DNA of 64,000 nucleotides from Palaemon carinicauda (GCF_036898095.1 NC_090739.1:60412901-60476900), one strand, 5' to 3'; shown: positions 1 through 12,397, numbered from the stretch's first letter. Notes: a model not told the origin generated them from the sequence alone. Made by a program: numbers and translations.

Positions 1-508
1 CTTATAGAATGTGTGTTTGGGACTTCTCAGTCTACATTGTGCAAGGGGACTCCTGTTCCTCTTTTAAATGTACTATTTAATATTATAGAGTCAAAGGTGA
101 TATTTTTCCATGTATGTCATGAGTGTTACTATTTTATTACTCCTGTTACATAATTTTGTGGTCGGAAAACTGGTTTTCTGTACAGTGTAACCTCTACATA
201 CGAATGTCCTAACATACGAATTTTCCCACATCCGAAGTAAAATTCGACCAAATTTCTGTCTCGACACCCGAAGTGTTGCTCCAACATACGAAGTAAACAT
301 TACGCGTACGCATGGAATTTTCTCGAAAGCGTCCAGCGTCGTTTGTTGTTGACGCAGCTAAACGGCAGCACTTCGGAGGGACGCCAATCTAGTGTCACCT
401 TGATCAGTCCTCTCATCTCGTGCGCATCGTGTGGTTGTCCTCTATTCGCTCAGTTTTAACAGTGATTTTTATCTTCCTTTTTCACGTGTTGTTTTCTGTT
501 CCGTAATC

Positions 509-2319
509 ATGGGTCCTAAAAAGCTTAGTTTCAGTTCAGGAAGTAGTAGTAGTGGTGAGAAAAGGAGGAAGTCTGCTTTCATTAGGATTAAAGCAAGAAA
601 TAATAGAAAAGCATGAGCGAGGTGTACGTGTTAGCGATCTGGCTAAACAATATGGCCGGAATATGTCTACAATCTCGACTATCCTAAAACAAAAGGCAGC
701 CATTAAATCAGTGAAACCTTCGAAGGGGATCACGATTATTTCCAAACGTCGTAGCCCTACCCTTGAAGAGATGGAACGACTTTTGTTAATATGGATCAAA
801 GACAAGGAGATTGTTGGGGATATGATCACGGAAACGATCATTTGTGAGAAGGCCAGCGCTATCTACAGTGACTTGAAGGCGGCGCGCTCTCAGGGTGACG
901 CGGGGGAGAGTTCAGCCGATCCTACGACGGAGGGATTCAAGGCGTCTCGAGGTTGGTTCGAGAAATTTAAGCAACGGACTGGGATTCATTCAGTTGTTCA
1001 TCATGGAGAAGCTTCGAGTTCGGACACCAAGTCTGCTAAAGACTTTGTTAAAAAGTTCGAAAGCATCGTGGCGGAGGAAGGTTACGTAGAGCAGCAGGTG
1101 TTCAACTGTGATGAAACCGGTCTGTTTTGGAAAAAGATGCCTAGTCGAACGTACATTACTGCTGAAGAGAAGAAAATGCCTGGATATAAGCCAATGAAGG
1201 ATCGGTTGACTCTTGCGCTTTTTGCCAACGCCAGCGAGGATGGCAAAATAAAGCCGTTATTGGTTTACCATTCCGAAAACCCTAGGGCATTTAAAGCACA
1301 TAGAATTAATAAAGACCTGCTGCATGTTCTATTGCATTCTAATTCTAAGGCTTGGGTCACTAGGCATATCTTTGTGGAATGGGTAAACGTAGTTTTCGGC
1401 CCTGCTGTCAAGAAGTATCTTCAGGAGAGGAATTTGCCTTTGAAGTGCTTGCTTTGTTTGGACATTGCACCCGCTCACCCCCCCGGACTCGAAGATGATA
1501 TCATCGACGAATACAAATTCATCAAGGTGTTGTATCTTCCACCGAATACCACCCCTATCCTCCAGCCCATGGACCAGCAAGTCATCTCTTAATTTTAAGA
1601 AGCTGTACACCAAGCACTTATTTAAGCAGTGCTTTAATGTCACGCAAAGCACCAACTTAACTTTGCGTGAATTTTGGAGGAGCCACTTTAATATCGTGCA
1701 CTGCTTAAAGATCATTGATCAGGCTTGGGAGGAAGTAACTCGTCGGACCCTGAATTCCGCTTGGAAGAATCTTTGGCCTGATGCTGTTGCTCCCAGAGAT
1801 TTCGAAGGTTTTGGCCCCGAGAATGAACCTGTGGTTGCCGCCGAGGAAGACGTCGAAGAGATTGTATCCCTTGGCAAGTCCATGGGTCTGGAGGTGGATG
1901 AAGATGACATCACCGAACTCGTCGATGAGCATCATGAAGAGCTCACCACCGAGGAACTCAAGGAGCTGCAAGCCATGCAGCATGATGAGTTCCAAGCGCA
2001 GTTGAGTGAGTCGGAGGAGATCGAGGAGGTAGGCCAAGTCTTAGGTACGGCAGAAATAAAACAGATGTTGGCATATCATTAACACGTTGATTTCATCGAC
2101 AAGCATCACCCACAGAAACTTCAGGTTTGCCGTGTTGTTGCGCAGTTCGATGATGTTTGCTTAACGCATTTTAGAAAAATCCTCAAAAGCCGTACCAAGC
2201 AACTTTCACTCGATAATTTCTTTAAAAAATCTTTAAAACGTTCTAGTGATCATGATGAAAAGAAAGAAAGTGAAGCAAAGAAAAGGAAGACCGAATCGAG
2301 TGAAAGTGATGAAAATTGA
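509..2319 (+). pseudogene. Tigger-type DDE transposase (frameshifted)
   Basis: Likely start ATG 509 gives MGPKK, as in two related fragments at 9169 and 10356. An N-terminal psq/CENP-B-like helix-turn-helix (LKQEIIEKHERG, then STISTILKQKAAI) is followed by a second DNA-binding region (RGWFEKFKQRTGIHS). The DDE core shows FNCDETGLFW, then LDIAPAHP (usually LDNAPAHP), then LPPNTTPILQPMDQ. The acidic C-terminus ends in a tail with KQLSLDNFFKK and a lysine-rich end before TGA 2317-2319. Breaks: one frameshift between about 552 and 575, one near 1580-1592 just after QPMDQQVIS, and an in-frame TAA at about 2080-2082, after which the same frame stays open to 2319. The family cuts and pastes DNA at TA sites in the nucleus; this copy is presumably inactive. 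Confidence 0.85.
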
Positions 2320-2678
2320 AAATAAGAAAAGAAAAAATGTAAAAAGAAAAAAAATATAAAATTGTAAAAATGAAAAAAAAAAATAGGCTAAGTCAAGTTA
2401 AAGTTCACGTAGTACAGTGATCCCTCGCTACTTCGCGGTTCGACCATCGCGGATTCACCACTTCGTGTATTTTTTCATAACGCATGTATACGTATATCGC
2501 GGATTTTCTGGAAATTTCGAAAATACCGCGATGTGACCGATGGTGCGAGATTGGAGAAAGTAAGGAAAATTGAATCATGATTGATTTTCAATATAATTGA
2601 AACTTTCAGGAGCAACAAAGATATCATTTGTTAGAGTGATAGAGAGAGGTAAGGAATTGGAGGTAGTGAAAAGTACCC

Positions 2679-2680
<2 letters not shown>

Positions 2681-2757
<77 letters not shown>

Positions 2758-3249
2758 TGTGTTGTTTTGAATGTAATAAACAAAAAAATTTGATAGGTTA
2801 TAACACATTGGTGCTTATGTAATATCAACTGTATACTGTAGACGGTTTGAATGAGTTAAGAAATGGTATAAACGATCCTTTGTTAGTGTATTCGTACGCT
2901 CTCAAGAGCGGCAGCTAGACGTCAGCTGATCTGATCACAGCCAAAAGTAATACAAAAAGAAGTCAACAATACTCGATTTTTAAAACACACCCGAAACTTA
3001 AAAACAAAAGTACATGCTTTCTTAATGTGCAATTAACTATTTAAAGAGTAGCAATTTTCTAGAATAAAATGATGTTTCCCAAAAAATAGTGGTTTGCTGA
3101 AGAAATCGGATGCCGTATTTTTAGCTACGATTGAAATGGATGTAGACTCGGCATAATTTTTTCGTTTCGTATTTAATTGACACTAAGAAAACTAATTTTA
3201 GTTTCTTCATCTATATGTAAGTATTGTATAACACGAGAGAGAGAGAGAG

Positions 3250-3319
<70 letters not shown>

Positions 3320-3830
3320 AAATGTAATAAGAGAGAGAGAGGGAGAGAGTGTGTGTTGTTTTAAATGTAATAAACAAAAAAATTTGATAGGTTATAACAC
3401 ATTGGTGCTTATGTAATATCAACTATATAGACGGTTTGAATAAGTTTAGAAATGGTATAAACGATACTTTGTTAGTGTATTCGTACGCTCTCAAGAGCGG
3501 CAGCTAGACGTCAGCTGATCTAATCACAGCCAAAAGTAAAACAAAAAGAAGTCAACAATACTCGATTTTTAAAACACACCCGAAATTTAAAAACAAAAGT
3601 ACACGCTTTCCTAATGTGCAATTAACTATTTAAAGAGTAGCAATTTTCTAGAATAAAATGATGTTTCCCAAAAAATAGTGGTTTGCTGATGAAATCGGAT
3701 GCCGTATTTTTAGCTACGATTGAAATGGATGTAGACTCGGCATAATTTTTTCGTTTCGTATTTAATTGACACTAAGAAAACTAATTTTAGTTTCTTCATC
3801 TATATGTAAGTATTGTATAACACGAGAGAG

Positions 3831-3872
<42 letters not shown>

Positions 3873-4379
3873 GTTTTAAATGTAATAAGAGAGAGAGAGG
3901 GAGAGAGTGTGTGTTGTTTTAAATGTAATAAATAAAAAAATTTGATAGGTTATAACACATTGGTGCTTATGTAATATCAACTGTATAGACGGTTTGAATA
4001 AGTTTAGAAATGGTATAAACGATACTTTGTTAGTGTATTCGTACGCTCTCAAGAGCGGCAGCTAGACGTCAGCTGATCTAATCACAGCCAAAAGTAAAAC
4101 AAAAAGAAGTCAACAATACTCGATTTTTAAAACACACCCGAAATTTAAAAACAAAAGTACACGCTTTCCTAATGTGCAATTAACTATTTAAAGAGTAGCA
4201 ATTTTCTAGAATAAAATGATGTTTCCCAAAAAATAGTGGTTTGCTGATGAAATCGGATGCCGTATTTTTAGCAAAGATTGAAATGGATGTAAACTCGGCA
4301 TAATTTTGTCGTTTCGTATTTAATTGACACTAAGAAAACTAATTTTAGTTTTTTCATTTATATGTAAGTATTGTATAAC

Positions 4380-4450
<71 letters not shown>
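2681..4450 (+). repeat. About 560-590 bp tandem module, three copies, with microsatellite joints
   Basis: The segment starting TAATAAACAAAAAAATTTGA and running to TTGTATAACACGA recurs at about 2775-3236, 3370-3826 and 3925-4383. Copies 2 and 3 are very similar and copy 1 slightly more diverged. Each copy is bordered by (GA)n, often followed by (GT)n: 2681-2755, 3235-3315, 3825-3871 and 4385-4450. The copies contain the motif GTCAGCTGATC, which also occurs in related modules elsewhere in the window. It looks like tandem expansion through misalignment at the microsatellite joints. No coding capacity is visible. Confidence 0.85.
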
Positions 4451-4455
<5 letters not shown>

Positions 4456-4652
4456 TCAGCTGTTGTAATCGAATGCCGTGTTTTTGTTTCGTGAGAATTT
4501 CATCGCCACGACTAACAACAACATACTGTACTGAACTCTACAGTATTATACAGACTACTGTAATATGATAAAGTTAAATATTTGTAATAACCTATTTTAT
4601 ATGAAATGGGGCTATTTTTTTTGTTTAAAATTTACATTTACGTACGTAAAAC

Positions 4653-4653
<1 letters not shown>

Positions 4654-4729
<76 letters not shown>
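4654..4729 (+). repeat. (CT)n microsatellite
   Basis: About 76 bp of uninterrupted CT repeats inside the nested Tigger-like element. The long Leu-Ser or Arg-Glu reading frames across it are an artefact of the dinucleotide repeat. Confidence 0.98.
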
Positions 4730-4732
<3 letters not shown>

Positions 4733-5770
4733 AATTGTTTTCCTGCTTTGCTACGTATGTATGATTTTATATAGATATGGTAAATAATATTTGTAATAAC
4801 ATATTTTCTAAAAGCTTTTACTGTAATATCATTATTTATCACTTTCATCATGCGCGTTAAATGCCTTCGTTTGTTTATTACGATCGAAGATGGAGCGTAC
4901 TTTATGACGCCGCCCATAAAGAAAAACATTTCATTTGGAAGTCCTAAGAAAAATTAAGTAAAACATTGGTAATAACAAAATCAACATACTGTACTGAATA
5001 ATCAATATAATCGATGCAAAAACTAACCTATACACAGATGTGTAAATGCGTTTGTTTCTTCATTATAATCAGAGATAAACGTAAACAAAACATTGGTTGC
5101 CATTTTTTATCGTGCTTTTTGGCGTGTTTAGGAAACGCATGATATAAAATCGCCTTTAATATTTGTGCCTGTTTTAGTTTAGGGTACTGTAGTACATGCA
5201 TTAAGTGTTCTGTACATTAAAGGGTAGTTTGTTAACAGTACTACGTACAAGGGAAGGTTTTAAAAGTTTTAATATACATGTTAAATAAATACGTAAATAT
5301 GGTGTCACTACTTCGCGGATTTTCACCTATTGCGGTCGGGTCTGGAACCTATCTACCGCGATAAACGAGGGCTCACTGTAGTGTAAGTTAGTGTAAGTTA
5401 TCGTACACGTTATTGTACAAAGTCACCGTCCCCACCTCCTCGCTGATCTTCCGTCTCCTACTGCCTAGCAGTCCCTACACCTGCGCTGGCCTGTCGCTAA
5501 GGTAAAGTGTTACATTAAAACCCCTTTTTTATTTATTATTTCATTATTATTATTCTTTTTTTTGGTTTGTATGTATTTATGATGTATTAATGTAATGTGT
5601 AATTATGTGTAGCCATTTATTAAGGATTTATTATGGGTTTTTAGGCTGAGGAACGAATTAAATAAATTACCATGTATTCTTATGGGAATATTTGCTCCAA
5701 CATACGATCGTTTTAACATACGAAGCAGTTTCTGGAACGAATTAAGATCGTATGTAGAGGTATCACTGTA

Positions 5771-7349
5771 TATATCTACTGCATATAATGTTACAATTGA
5801 TTACTGTTACATTTATGCATTTTTTTGGAAATAATAAGACTGCTGTTACTTTTTTGCATTGCCTTTCATTGGACCTACTGTACAAAATAAAAGTAGTGTA
5901 CCTCAATTTTTTACCCTCCTTTTATAGACTTTGGTCTTTTCATCATCTGGAGACAAAGATCTTCTCCACAGTAGTGAGACTGTGACATTGATTTCTTTGC
6001 TCCTACTTTTTACAAACATATCGCTTGCTCCATAACTTGGTACCATAGATATCAATGCTACAGGAAGCGTGATTATGTTGATGGGGTGTAAAGGGTGAAA
6101 ACTCTCCTGGCCAAAACTGGGAATAATAATTCTCTGGTACACATCCATCAGGACAACAGGGTTCGAGCCCAAAAAAACAGATTTTGACATAGGAAAATTT
6201 TGTTTTTGGATGAGATAGCCATGTCGTCCTGAGGGCCCGGCCATTACTTTCCATCCCCTCCCAATTCTCGGTGTGGGACCTCGCGCCAGGCGATGGCTGC
6301 TCCTGGAATGGTTCAACTGGAAACGTATTAGTTGTAGCACATTGAGATCTGGAGTTGTAACGGCTCACTTGCCCAAGTTCTTACCTCTATCCTTATCCTT
6401 CAAGACAAGGTTAACTATTCAGGAAAGGATAGCCATGGCGTGTCATTAACACGTCCCTGATTTATACACGATATCTCCCAGGATATTCGCTCCAGAGGTC
6501 AGAACTCTGTTGATACCTCTTGCTATCCAACCTCTCTTGACATTCACATCATAGTGAAACTGCAGGGTCATTCTGTGATATTTTCATCATGTTGCAACTG
6601 CTTGGTTTTCCCATAAATGTGTATGGGCGCTGAATTGCCACCTAGTCCTAGTGCTGAGCTACAGAGGCCAAATTTGTAAATCCAATCCAATCCAATCCGA
6701 CATCTAAATTAGCTATCAGTCAACGTTTTTGAAATTGCACTTCCAAGTCATTTAGACTTCTGGATTGTTCTTATTAACAAATTTACTTGCCTATTGTTTT
6801 ACAGTCGGAACTTACCACTAATGGTCTTGCTATTGGCGAATTTGGTACTCATGAGCCTGTCATTCCATAAAACAATATTTATGAGCATTTATTTCTAACA
6901 TATGATTGGTTTTGATTGATGATAATTTTAAAGATGTAGTTAGGTCCATTATCAAAATACTTCAGGTGCTTTACAAAGGTATTTGAAAGGTTTTCAGTTT
7001 GGTCCTATTAATTATATGCCATTCAAGTGTCTAAAAGTTTAACATTTACTGGCTCTGTAAAAGTGGTATCCATCCTGATTGGTTCGAGAATTTAATTTTT
7101 CACAATTTTCAAAGATAATCATTAATTTGTAAGTAAAAATAGCATCTCATACTTACCTCATCCTTCTTTCCTAGTATGTTTTGAGAAGTGCTAGTGATGA
7201 AGTCTTTTTTTGTCCAGTTGAGCATCAAAATGGTACTTAGTGGTTTGAACAGATGAAAGGGTAGTTTTAGATTATCTGTATGGTGGCAGTCCAGCAACAG
7301 CAATCAATTAGTACTTTGTGAGGTCAAAGCAGATTGGAAGGTATGTTTA
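5771..7349. other. Unassigned, probably intronic sequence
   Basis: No supported gene. A short (AATCC)n tract lies near 6673-6698. Around 6200-6450 the phrase GATAGCCATG occurs twice in repeat-like sequence, which may be part of an unidentified dispersed repeat. Small ORFs here show no recognisable domain. Confidence 0.4.
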
Positions 7350-8325
7350 GACAATCTGTTTGGTGGTGTATGTAACACTACAAGACCTCCAAAATGTAAT
7401 GTCCCTTGTTGAAGAAAGATTTTGTGGATGCTTATATGCAGTTTGATGAAATATTTTACTAGGATTGAGAGTGAAAGATCGTGATGCCAGAGCATTAACT
7501 ACTAAGAAGAACTTTAATTGGAATTTAAACAACACACAAGTGTTGTACTTTTGTATTAATCGATCATTATTTGAGTATGCTGATGATGCTGTCCTTATTA
7601 GCAGAACACCACAAGACTTGCAGAGCTTGCTTGCCAGAATGCATGAAATATCATATGAGGTTGGGCTCAAGATAAATAGAAGAAAGACAGAGATGATGAG
7701 AGCGGAATATGTAATAAAAGATGAAATATTGGAAGGAGAAAGGATTAATGAGGTGGAATCATTTAAACATTTAGGAACTATGATCTCTAATACAGGATCT
7801 GTTGAATTTGAGTTTAATGAAAGATTGAAAAAAAGCAAATCAGACAATGGCTAGGTTAAGTAAAATGTGGAAATCAAATCACCTGAAAATACAATATAAA
7901 AATAAGGCTATGTATCAGTTTAGTGGGGTTGGTGTTACATTATGAACATGAGTTGCATGACAATGAAACAGTATCCAACAGATTTTGCAGATTTGAGAAC
8001 AAATCCTCCAAAAGAACATTGGTAGTTAAATGTTAGGACATGATTAGAAATGAAACTATAATCGAGACTACTCAAGTACCATATGTGGGTGAAATTGTGA
8101 TGAGGGGTAGATGGTGGGGGTTTGGGTATGTTCTTCACACACCCCAAGAGAGATTATTTCACCAAACATTCAGCTGTGGTCCACAAGACACTAGAAGAGT
8201 TGGAAGGACTATGAAGTGTGAAGTAGGAGAGGATGAGTGGAGAAGTATTGATTTAAAACCTCAAGATAGAGACGACTTGCGAAATCTAACCGAGGCTCTT
8301 TGCGTCAATAAGCATAGGAGATGAT
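7350..8325 (+). pseudogene. LINE reverse transcriptase 3' fragment (RTE-like)
   Basis: Two reading frames belong to one decayed LINE ORF. At 7465-7854 the protein has the RT palm motif EYADDAVLISRTPQDLQSLL, followed by GLKINRRKTEMM and SFKHLGTMISNTG, the usual thumb-region order of RTE-like and related non-LTR elements. At 8040-8325 the protein has RWWGFGYVLHTPQERL, resembling the C-terminal tail that follows RT in these elements (RxRWxGHVxRMP). The endonuclease and most of the RT are missing, so the copy is 5'-truncated. Host function is not expected. Confidence 0.7.
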
Positions 8326-8330
8326 GATGA

Positions 8331-8756
8331 TGGTGATTTGAGATGAGTCAGTTTTTTTTTTTCATAGAAGTTGGCCCCTTGGCTCGGCAAATATCGTGTG
8401 AGAATTTGTGCAAGTGTATTTTATGTAAGAATCTTAATTTACTGGTTCAGATTAAGAAAAAGAACAATTTAGGTTAGTACAGCATTTCAGTATGCAGTCT
8501 CAAGTTGCGTGTAAGTTTTATTTAATGATATAGTTATCGGTTCAGGTTATCACTATCAGTGGCTATCTTCAATTAGATGCCAAAACATCGTTTGAGTCTA
8601 CTTTATTTAAATCAAAGGTAAGATTTCTTTTGTGAAGCATAAATTTTTTATGAGGCATGTTTAACATAACTTATCATTTTGATGAATCTTACCCGTAGGT
8701 CACATTGCTTATATCTGCTAAGCATGAGCTTTCAATAGTTGAAAAAATAACTTATA
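8331..8756. other. Unassigned sequence
   Basis: AT-rich, no coding signal or repeat structure that I can recognise. Confidence 0.4.
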
Positions 8757-9357
8757 CATTGATACCTTTAGATACGAAAGTTTCTGCATACGAAAAGTTC
8801 ACGATGCGAAACAAGATGACACTATTTTTCTGTCACGTATTGCAGAAAAAATTTCATGATATGAAACGAAGTATGTTAAGAGATCTGCCTGGTTGCTGAG
8901 ACTAATTTTAAAACGCGCTCCACCAAACTGTAAACTCACCACCATTCTCCCACTCTCCCATTTGTTATCTCCCTACTCTGATGCTAGTTACCGCTATAAG
9001 ATCCTGCTCTCCTTTTGGTCAACATCTATCCCATCATTCATATACACATCAGCATTCCTTGGTCATCTCGTTACGGCAGTGCTATCGTTCACATTGAATT
9101 GGTGTGGGTGATTTTACTTCCGTGCTTTTAGTATCTTGATGTTATATTAAATTTGTACATTATTTGCCATGGTTCCCAAAAATGTTATTGATATGCAGGG
9201 AAAGAAGAAGAGAAATCTTTCTACGGAGACGAAGCTTGAGATAATCAAGAAGTATGAGGGTGGCATGCGGTTAACTGTGATTGCTGGGGAATATGGCCAA
9301 AATCTGTCGACAATAGGAACCATCCTTAAACAGAAGGAAGCCATCAGAGTAGTTTAA
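8757..9357 (+). mobile_element. 5' end of a Tigger-like transposon
   Basis: The sequence starts CATTGATACCTTTAGATACG next to TA 8755-8756, close to the TIR of the 183-5768 element. A transposase N-terminus lies at 9169-9357: MVPKNVIDMQGKKKRNLS, then EIIKKYEGGMRL, then QNLSTIGTILKQKEAIRVV and a stop. This is the psq/CENP-B HTH only; the DDE domain is absent. No matching right end is identified, so this is a truncated or rearranged copy. Confidence 0.65.
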
Positions 9358-9880
9358 TCATAAATGAAGATCCCTTTACTCAGTATCTTGCTTCGTTAGG
9401 CGAGTCGGTCGTTCCATCATCTCTCTCCTTCACCAACTCGTCAATATCGCCGATATTACCCACTTTTGAACTCTTATTAGAGCAAATTTTCTTCTTCCTT
9501 ATGTTAGCGAGATGTTGAAATGTTGCATTCAAAGTTTTTCTTTGTATTTTTTACAAAGACAATATTTATAAATCTTGAATATAATGAAATTTGTTCCTTT
9601 TTGGAAGTTTTTCTTTGTATATTTACAAAGACATTTATAAATCATGATTATTATGAATTTTATGTTCCTTTTTGGATATTAATAAACCAAAACAATGTTA
9701 TTTATCATGATTTAATCATAAATTAATTCCCTTTGCTCAATGTCTTGCTTCTTTGGGCGAGACAGTTGCTCCTTCGTCTCTCTCCTTCACTAACTGCTAA
9801 TATCGCTGATATTACCCACTTCTGAACCCTTATTAGAGCAAATTTTCTTCTTCCTTATGTTAGCTAGATGTTGAAATTGT
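9355..9880 (+). repeat. Direct repeats downstream of the Tigger fragment
   Basis: A segment of about 165 bp beginning TAATCATAAAT at 9355 recurs from 9712, sharing CTCTCTCCTTCAC, GATATTACCCACTTCTGAAC-like and TTAGAGCAAATTTTCTTCTT sequence. Between the copies, a shorter unit of about 75 bp (TTTTTCTTTGTAT ... TTCCTTTTTGGA) is itself tandemly repeated at about 9533-9606 and 9607-9680. Non-coding. Confidence 0.75.
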
Positions 9881-10355
9881 TTTTTTCATCTTTGGCATTA
9901 TGAAATTCTTACCGAAACGAAGAAAAACAAACGTAAAAGCCAGTGAATGTCAGAAGTTAAACTCAAACATGGACAGTCAAACCTCTAGCTACAAAAGAAT
10001 CGGCTTACGAAATTTTCACTTCAAGAAAGGAGATGCAAAGAATTTTACGACTCGGATCACAAAAAATGTTTCGGACAACAAAAGGGGGTACATAGCTGGA
10101 GCCTAACCGTATTAGAGACAGATTTTAAACTTTGCGTGCCGCCAGCCCGTAAACTCGCTACCATTCTCCAGCTCTGCTATTGGTCGGCATCTACTGGACT
10201 GTATCCCATTATGCATCTACGCATGGGCGTTCCTATGTCGTCTTGTTCCGGCAACGGTGTCATACGCATTGACTTAGTGTTTGTGATTTTGGTTTTGTAA
10301 CAATTTTACAGTACGTATTGTTATAATGTGTGATACTTACGATACATCAATAGCC

Positions 10356-10565
10356 ATGGGTCCCAAGAAAGTCACTGATGTCAAGGGAAAGAAGAGGATG
10401 ATGTTTTCCATGGAGATGAAGACGGAAATAATCAAGAAATACGAGGCTGGCATGCAGTTAAGTGTGCTCAGGAAAATTGTAAGAAGCGGGCAGAAACAAG
10501 CTTCTTTGGACAAATATAGTAAGAGGCTTTTGGTAGAAACATACCAAGCGCCAGCTAAGAAATGA
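10356..10565 (+). pseudogene. Tigger transposase N-terminus joined to C-terminal tail
   Basis: From ATG 10356 the product begins MGPKKVTDVKGKKRMMFS and EIIKKYEAGMQLSV, the HTH start shared with the fragments at 509 and 9169. It then jumps to QKQASLDKY, resembling the C-terminal KQLSLDNFF tail of the 509-2319 transposase, and stops after about 70 residues. The whole DDE catalytic domain is missing. I infer an internal deletion, the usual origin of non-autonomous DNA transposons. If made, the protein could at most bind DNA. Confidence 0.6.
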
Positions 10566-10929
10566 AAGTGGCAGTGATGAAGAAAATACGTAGTGTAATT
10601 AAATTTAGAAAATAAAAAAAGTAAAGTAAAAAAAAATAGAACAAAAAAGAAGAAATTTTAGGTTTATTGTAAAGTTGTGTTAATATTTCCTGCCATTTAT
10701 AGATGCGTTTCCTAAAATTTATTGTTAATGTTTTCTGTCATTTATAAATCTGCTTTGTAAAGTTGAGTGTTTCCGTTTTCTGCCACTTGTACATAAACGT
10801 TTTCCGCCGTTTTCATCCTCCTCTACTGCCCTGCACTTGGCTCTCGGACATCGCCTCTCTCCAAAGGTAAGGTTCCACATTTTTGTTACTTTATTTTCAC
10901 TGTTTGCTCTAATTAAACACTTCTTTTTC

Positions 10930-12200
10930 AGAATATTACATACATACCAATACCAAGGCACTTCCCCCAATTTTGGGGGGTAGCCGACATCAAACAAATG
11001 AAACAAAAAAGGGGACCTCTCCTCTCTACGTTCCCCTAGCCTGACAAGGGACTCAACCGAGTTTGGCTGGTACTGCTAGGGTGCCACAACCCACCCTCCC
11101 CTATTATCCACCACAGATGAAGCTTCATAACGCTGAATCCCCTACTGCTGCTACCTCCGCGGTCATCCAAGGCATCGGAGGAAGCAGCAGGGCCTACCGG
11201 AACTGCGTCACAATCGCTCGCCATTCATTCTTATTTCTAGCACGCTCTTTTGCCTCTCTCACATCTATCCTCCTATCACCCAGAGCTTTCTTCACTCCAT
11301 CCATCAACCCAAACCTTTGCCTTCCTCTTGTACTTCTCCCATCATCAACTCTTGCATTCATCACCTTCTTTAGCAGACAGCCATTTTCCAATCTCTCAAA
11401 ATGGCCAAACCACCTCAACACATTCATATCCACTCTAGCCGCTAACTCATTTCTTACACCCGTTCTCATCTTCACTTCTTTGTTCCTAACCCTATCTAGT
11501 CGAGATACACCAGCCTATCATACTCATTAGACACTTCATCTCAAACACATTCAATTTCTGTCTCTCCATCACTTTCATTCCCCACAACTCTGATCCATAC
11601 ATCACAGTTAGTACAATCACTTTCTCATACAGAACTCTCTTTACATTCATGCCCAACCCTCTATTTTTACTACTCCCTTAACTGCCCCCAACACTTTGCA
11701 TCCTTCATTCACTCTCTGATGTACATCTGCTTCCACTCCACCATTTGCTGCAACAACAGACCCCAAGTACTTAAACTGATCCACCTCCTCAAGTAACTCT
11801 CCATTTAACATGACATTCAACCTCACAATGCCTTCCCTTCCTGTACATCTCATAACCTTACTCTTACCCACATTAACTCTCAACTTCCTTCTCTCACACA
11901 CCCTTCCAAATTCTGTCTCTAATCAGCCAAGTTTCTCTTCCTCGTTTGCAACCAGTACAGTATCATCCGCAAACAACAACTGATTTACCTCCCATTCATG
12001 GTCATTCTCGTCTACCAGTTTCAATCCTCGTCCAAGCACTCGAGCATTCACACCTCTCACCACTTCCTCAACATACAAGTTAAACAACCACGGCGACATC
12101 ACACATCCCTGTTTCAGCCCCACTCTCACCAGAAACCAATCGCTCACTTCATTTCCTATCCTAACACATGCTTTACTACCTTTGTAGAAACTTTTCACTG
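10930..12200 (-). pseudogene. RTE-like LINE reverse transcriptase, 3' part (LINE-C)
   Basis: Read on the minus strand, three consecutive frames give one decayed protein. 12198-11923 carries GLKQGCVMSPWLFNLY and LLFADDTVLVA (RT motifs including the catalytic FADD). 11901-11647 carries LRVNVGKSKVM and VDQFKYLGSVVAANGG. 11475-11194 carries VLRWFGHFERLENG, then KERARNKNEWRAIV, the C-terminal tail typical of these LINEs. The 3' end near 10930-10990 (CCAAGGCACTTCCCCCAATT on the plus strand) recurs at 16020, and both ends run into (TATG)n-like tails. Frameshifts and 5' truncation make it a relic. Confidence 0.8.
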
Positions 12201-12397
12201 TTAATTTATTATTAAATGATCAAAATACAGTACTTTTCATATATTTAGTACTGTTTAGTGGCAAATATCCTTTTTATAATCATTTAATGTGGTGTTTTTC
12301 TAGGGTCTGGAACGAATTAAGCTATTTACTAGTAAAAGGCGACTTTACGAAAGCCCCTACGGAACCAATTAATTTCCTGTTACGAGGCATCACTGTA

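Larger units (their letters stand above)
2415..5378. mobile_element. Non-autonomous Tigger-like element nested in the 183-5768 transposon
   Basis: The left end begins CAGTGATCCCTCGC. The right end, reverse complemented, begins CAGTGAGCCCTCG. TA flanks both sides (2413-2414, 5379-5380). No transposase is seen. The interior has a tandem triplication joined by microsatellites (2681-4450), a long CT run (4654-4729) and a right-hand 450 bp that closely matches the MITE at 37477-38259, including the CTACTTCGCGGATTTTCACC segment. The two therefore belong to one family, this copy being the expanded form. Orientation relative to an autonomous parent is unknown. Confidence 0.8.
183..5768 (+). mobile_element. 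Tigger/pogo-like DNA transposon with TA target duplication
   Basis: The ends are near-perfect terminal inverted repeats. The left end reads CAGTGTAACCTCTACATACG and the reverse complement of the right end reads CAGTGATACCTCTACATACG. TA dinucleotides lie just outside at 181-182 and 5769-5770, the target duplication expected for Tc1/mariner-pogo elements. Subterminal copies of a CATACGAA-like motif occur near both ends (for example around 207, 287, 5700 and 5718). The element encodes a broken transposase at 509-2319, and a second, smaller TA-flanked element (2415-5378) is nested in its 3' half. Removing that insertion leaves an element of about 2.6 kb, a usual Tigger length. The TIRs and ORF are seen directly; the family name is inferred from the transposase type. 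Confidence 0.85.
9974..12395 (+). mobile_element. Internally deleted Tigger-like element hosting a LINE
   Basis: The left end begins CAGTCAAACCTCTAGCTAC. The right end, reverse complemented, begins CAGTGATGCCTCGTAAC and is followed by TA (12396-12397). The TIR match is imperfect, and the left flank is GA rather than TA, consistent with age. A short ORF at 10356-10565 keeps only the two ends of a transposase. An RTE-like LINE fragment (about 10930-12200, minus strand) accounts for most of the remaining length. Confidence 0.55.

Noticed and set aside
2631..2828. Leu-Ser, Arg-Glu and Val-Cys reading frames over the GA/CT/GT tracts here and at 3177-3416, 4565-4929, 33819-34085, 34809-35088, 46879-47116 and 61715-61999
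   Set aside because: They are translations of dinucleotide or tetranucleotide microsatellites with no flanking domain or splice evidence.
11063..11530. Plus-strand ORFs of up to 155 residues over 11.0-12.2 kb
   Set aside because: The minus strand carries recognisable RT and LINE C-terminal motifs across the same interval; the plus-strand frames are shadows.
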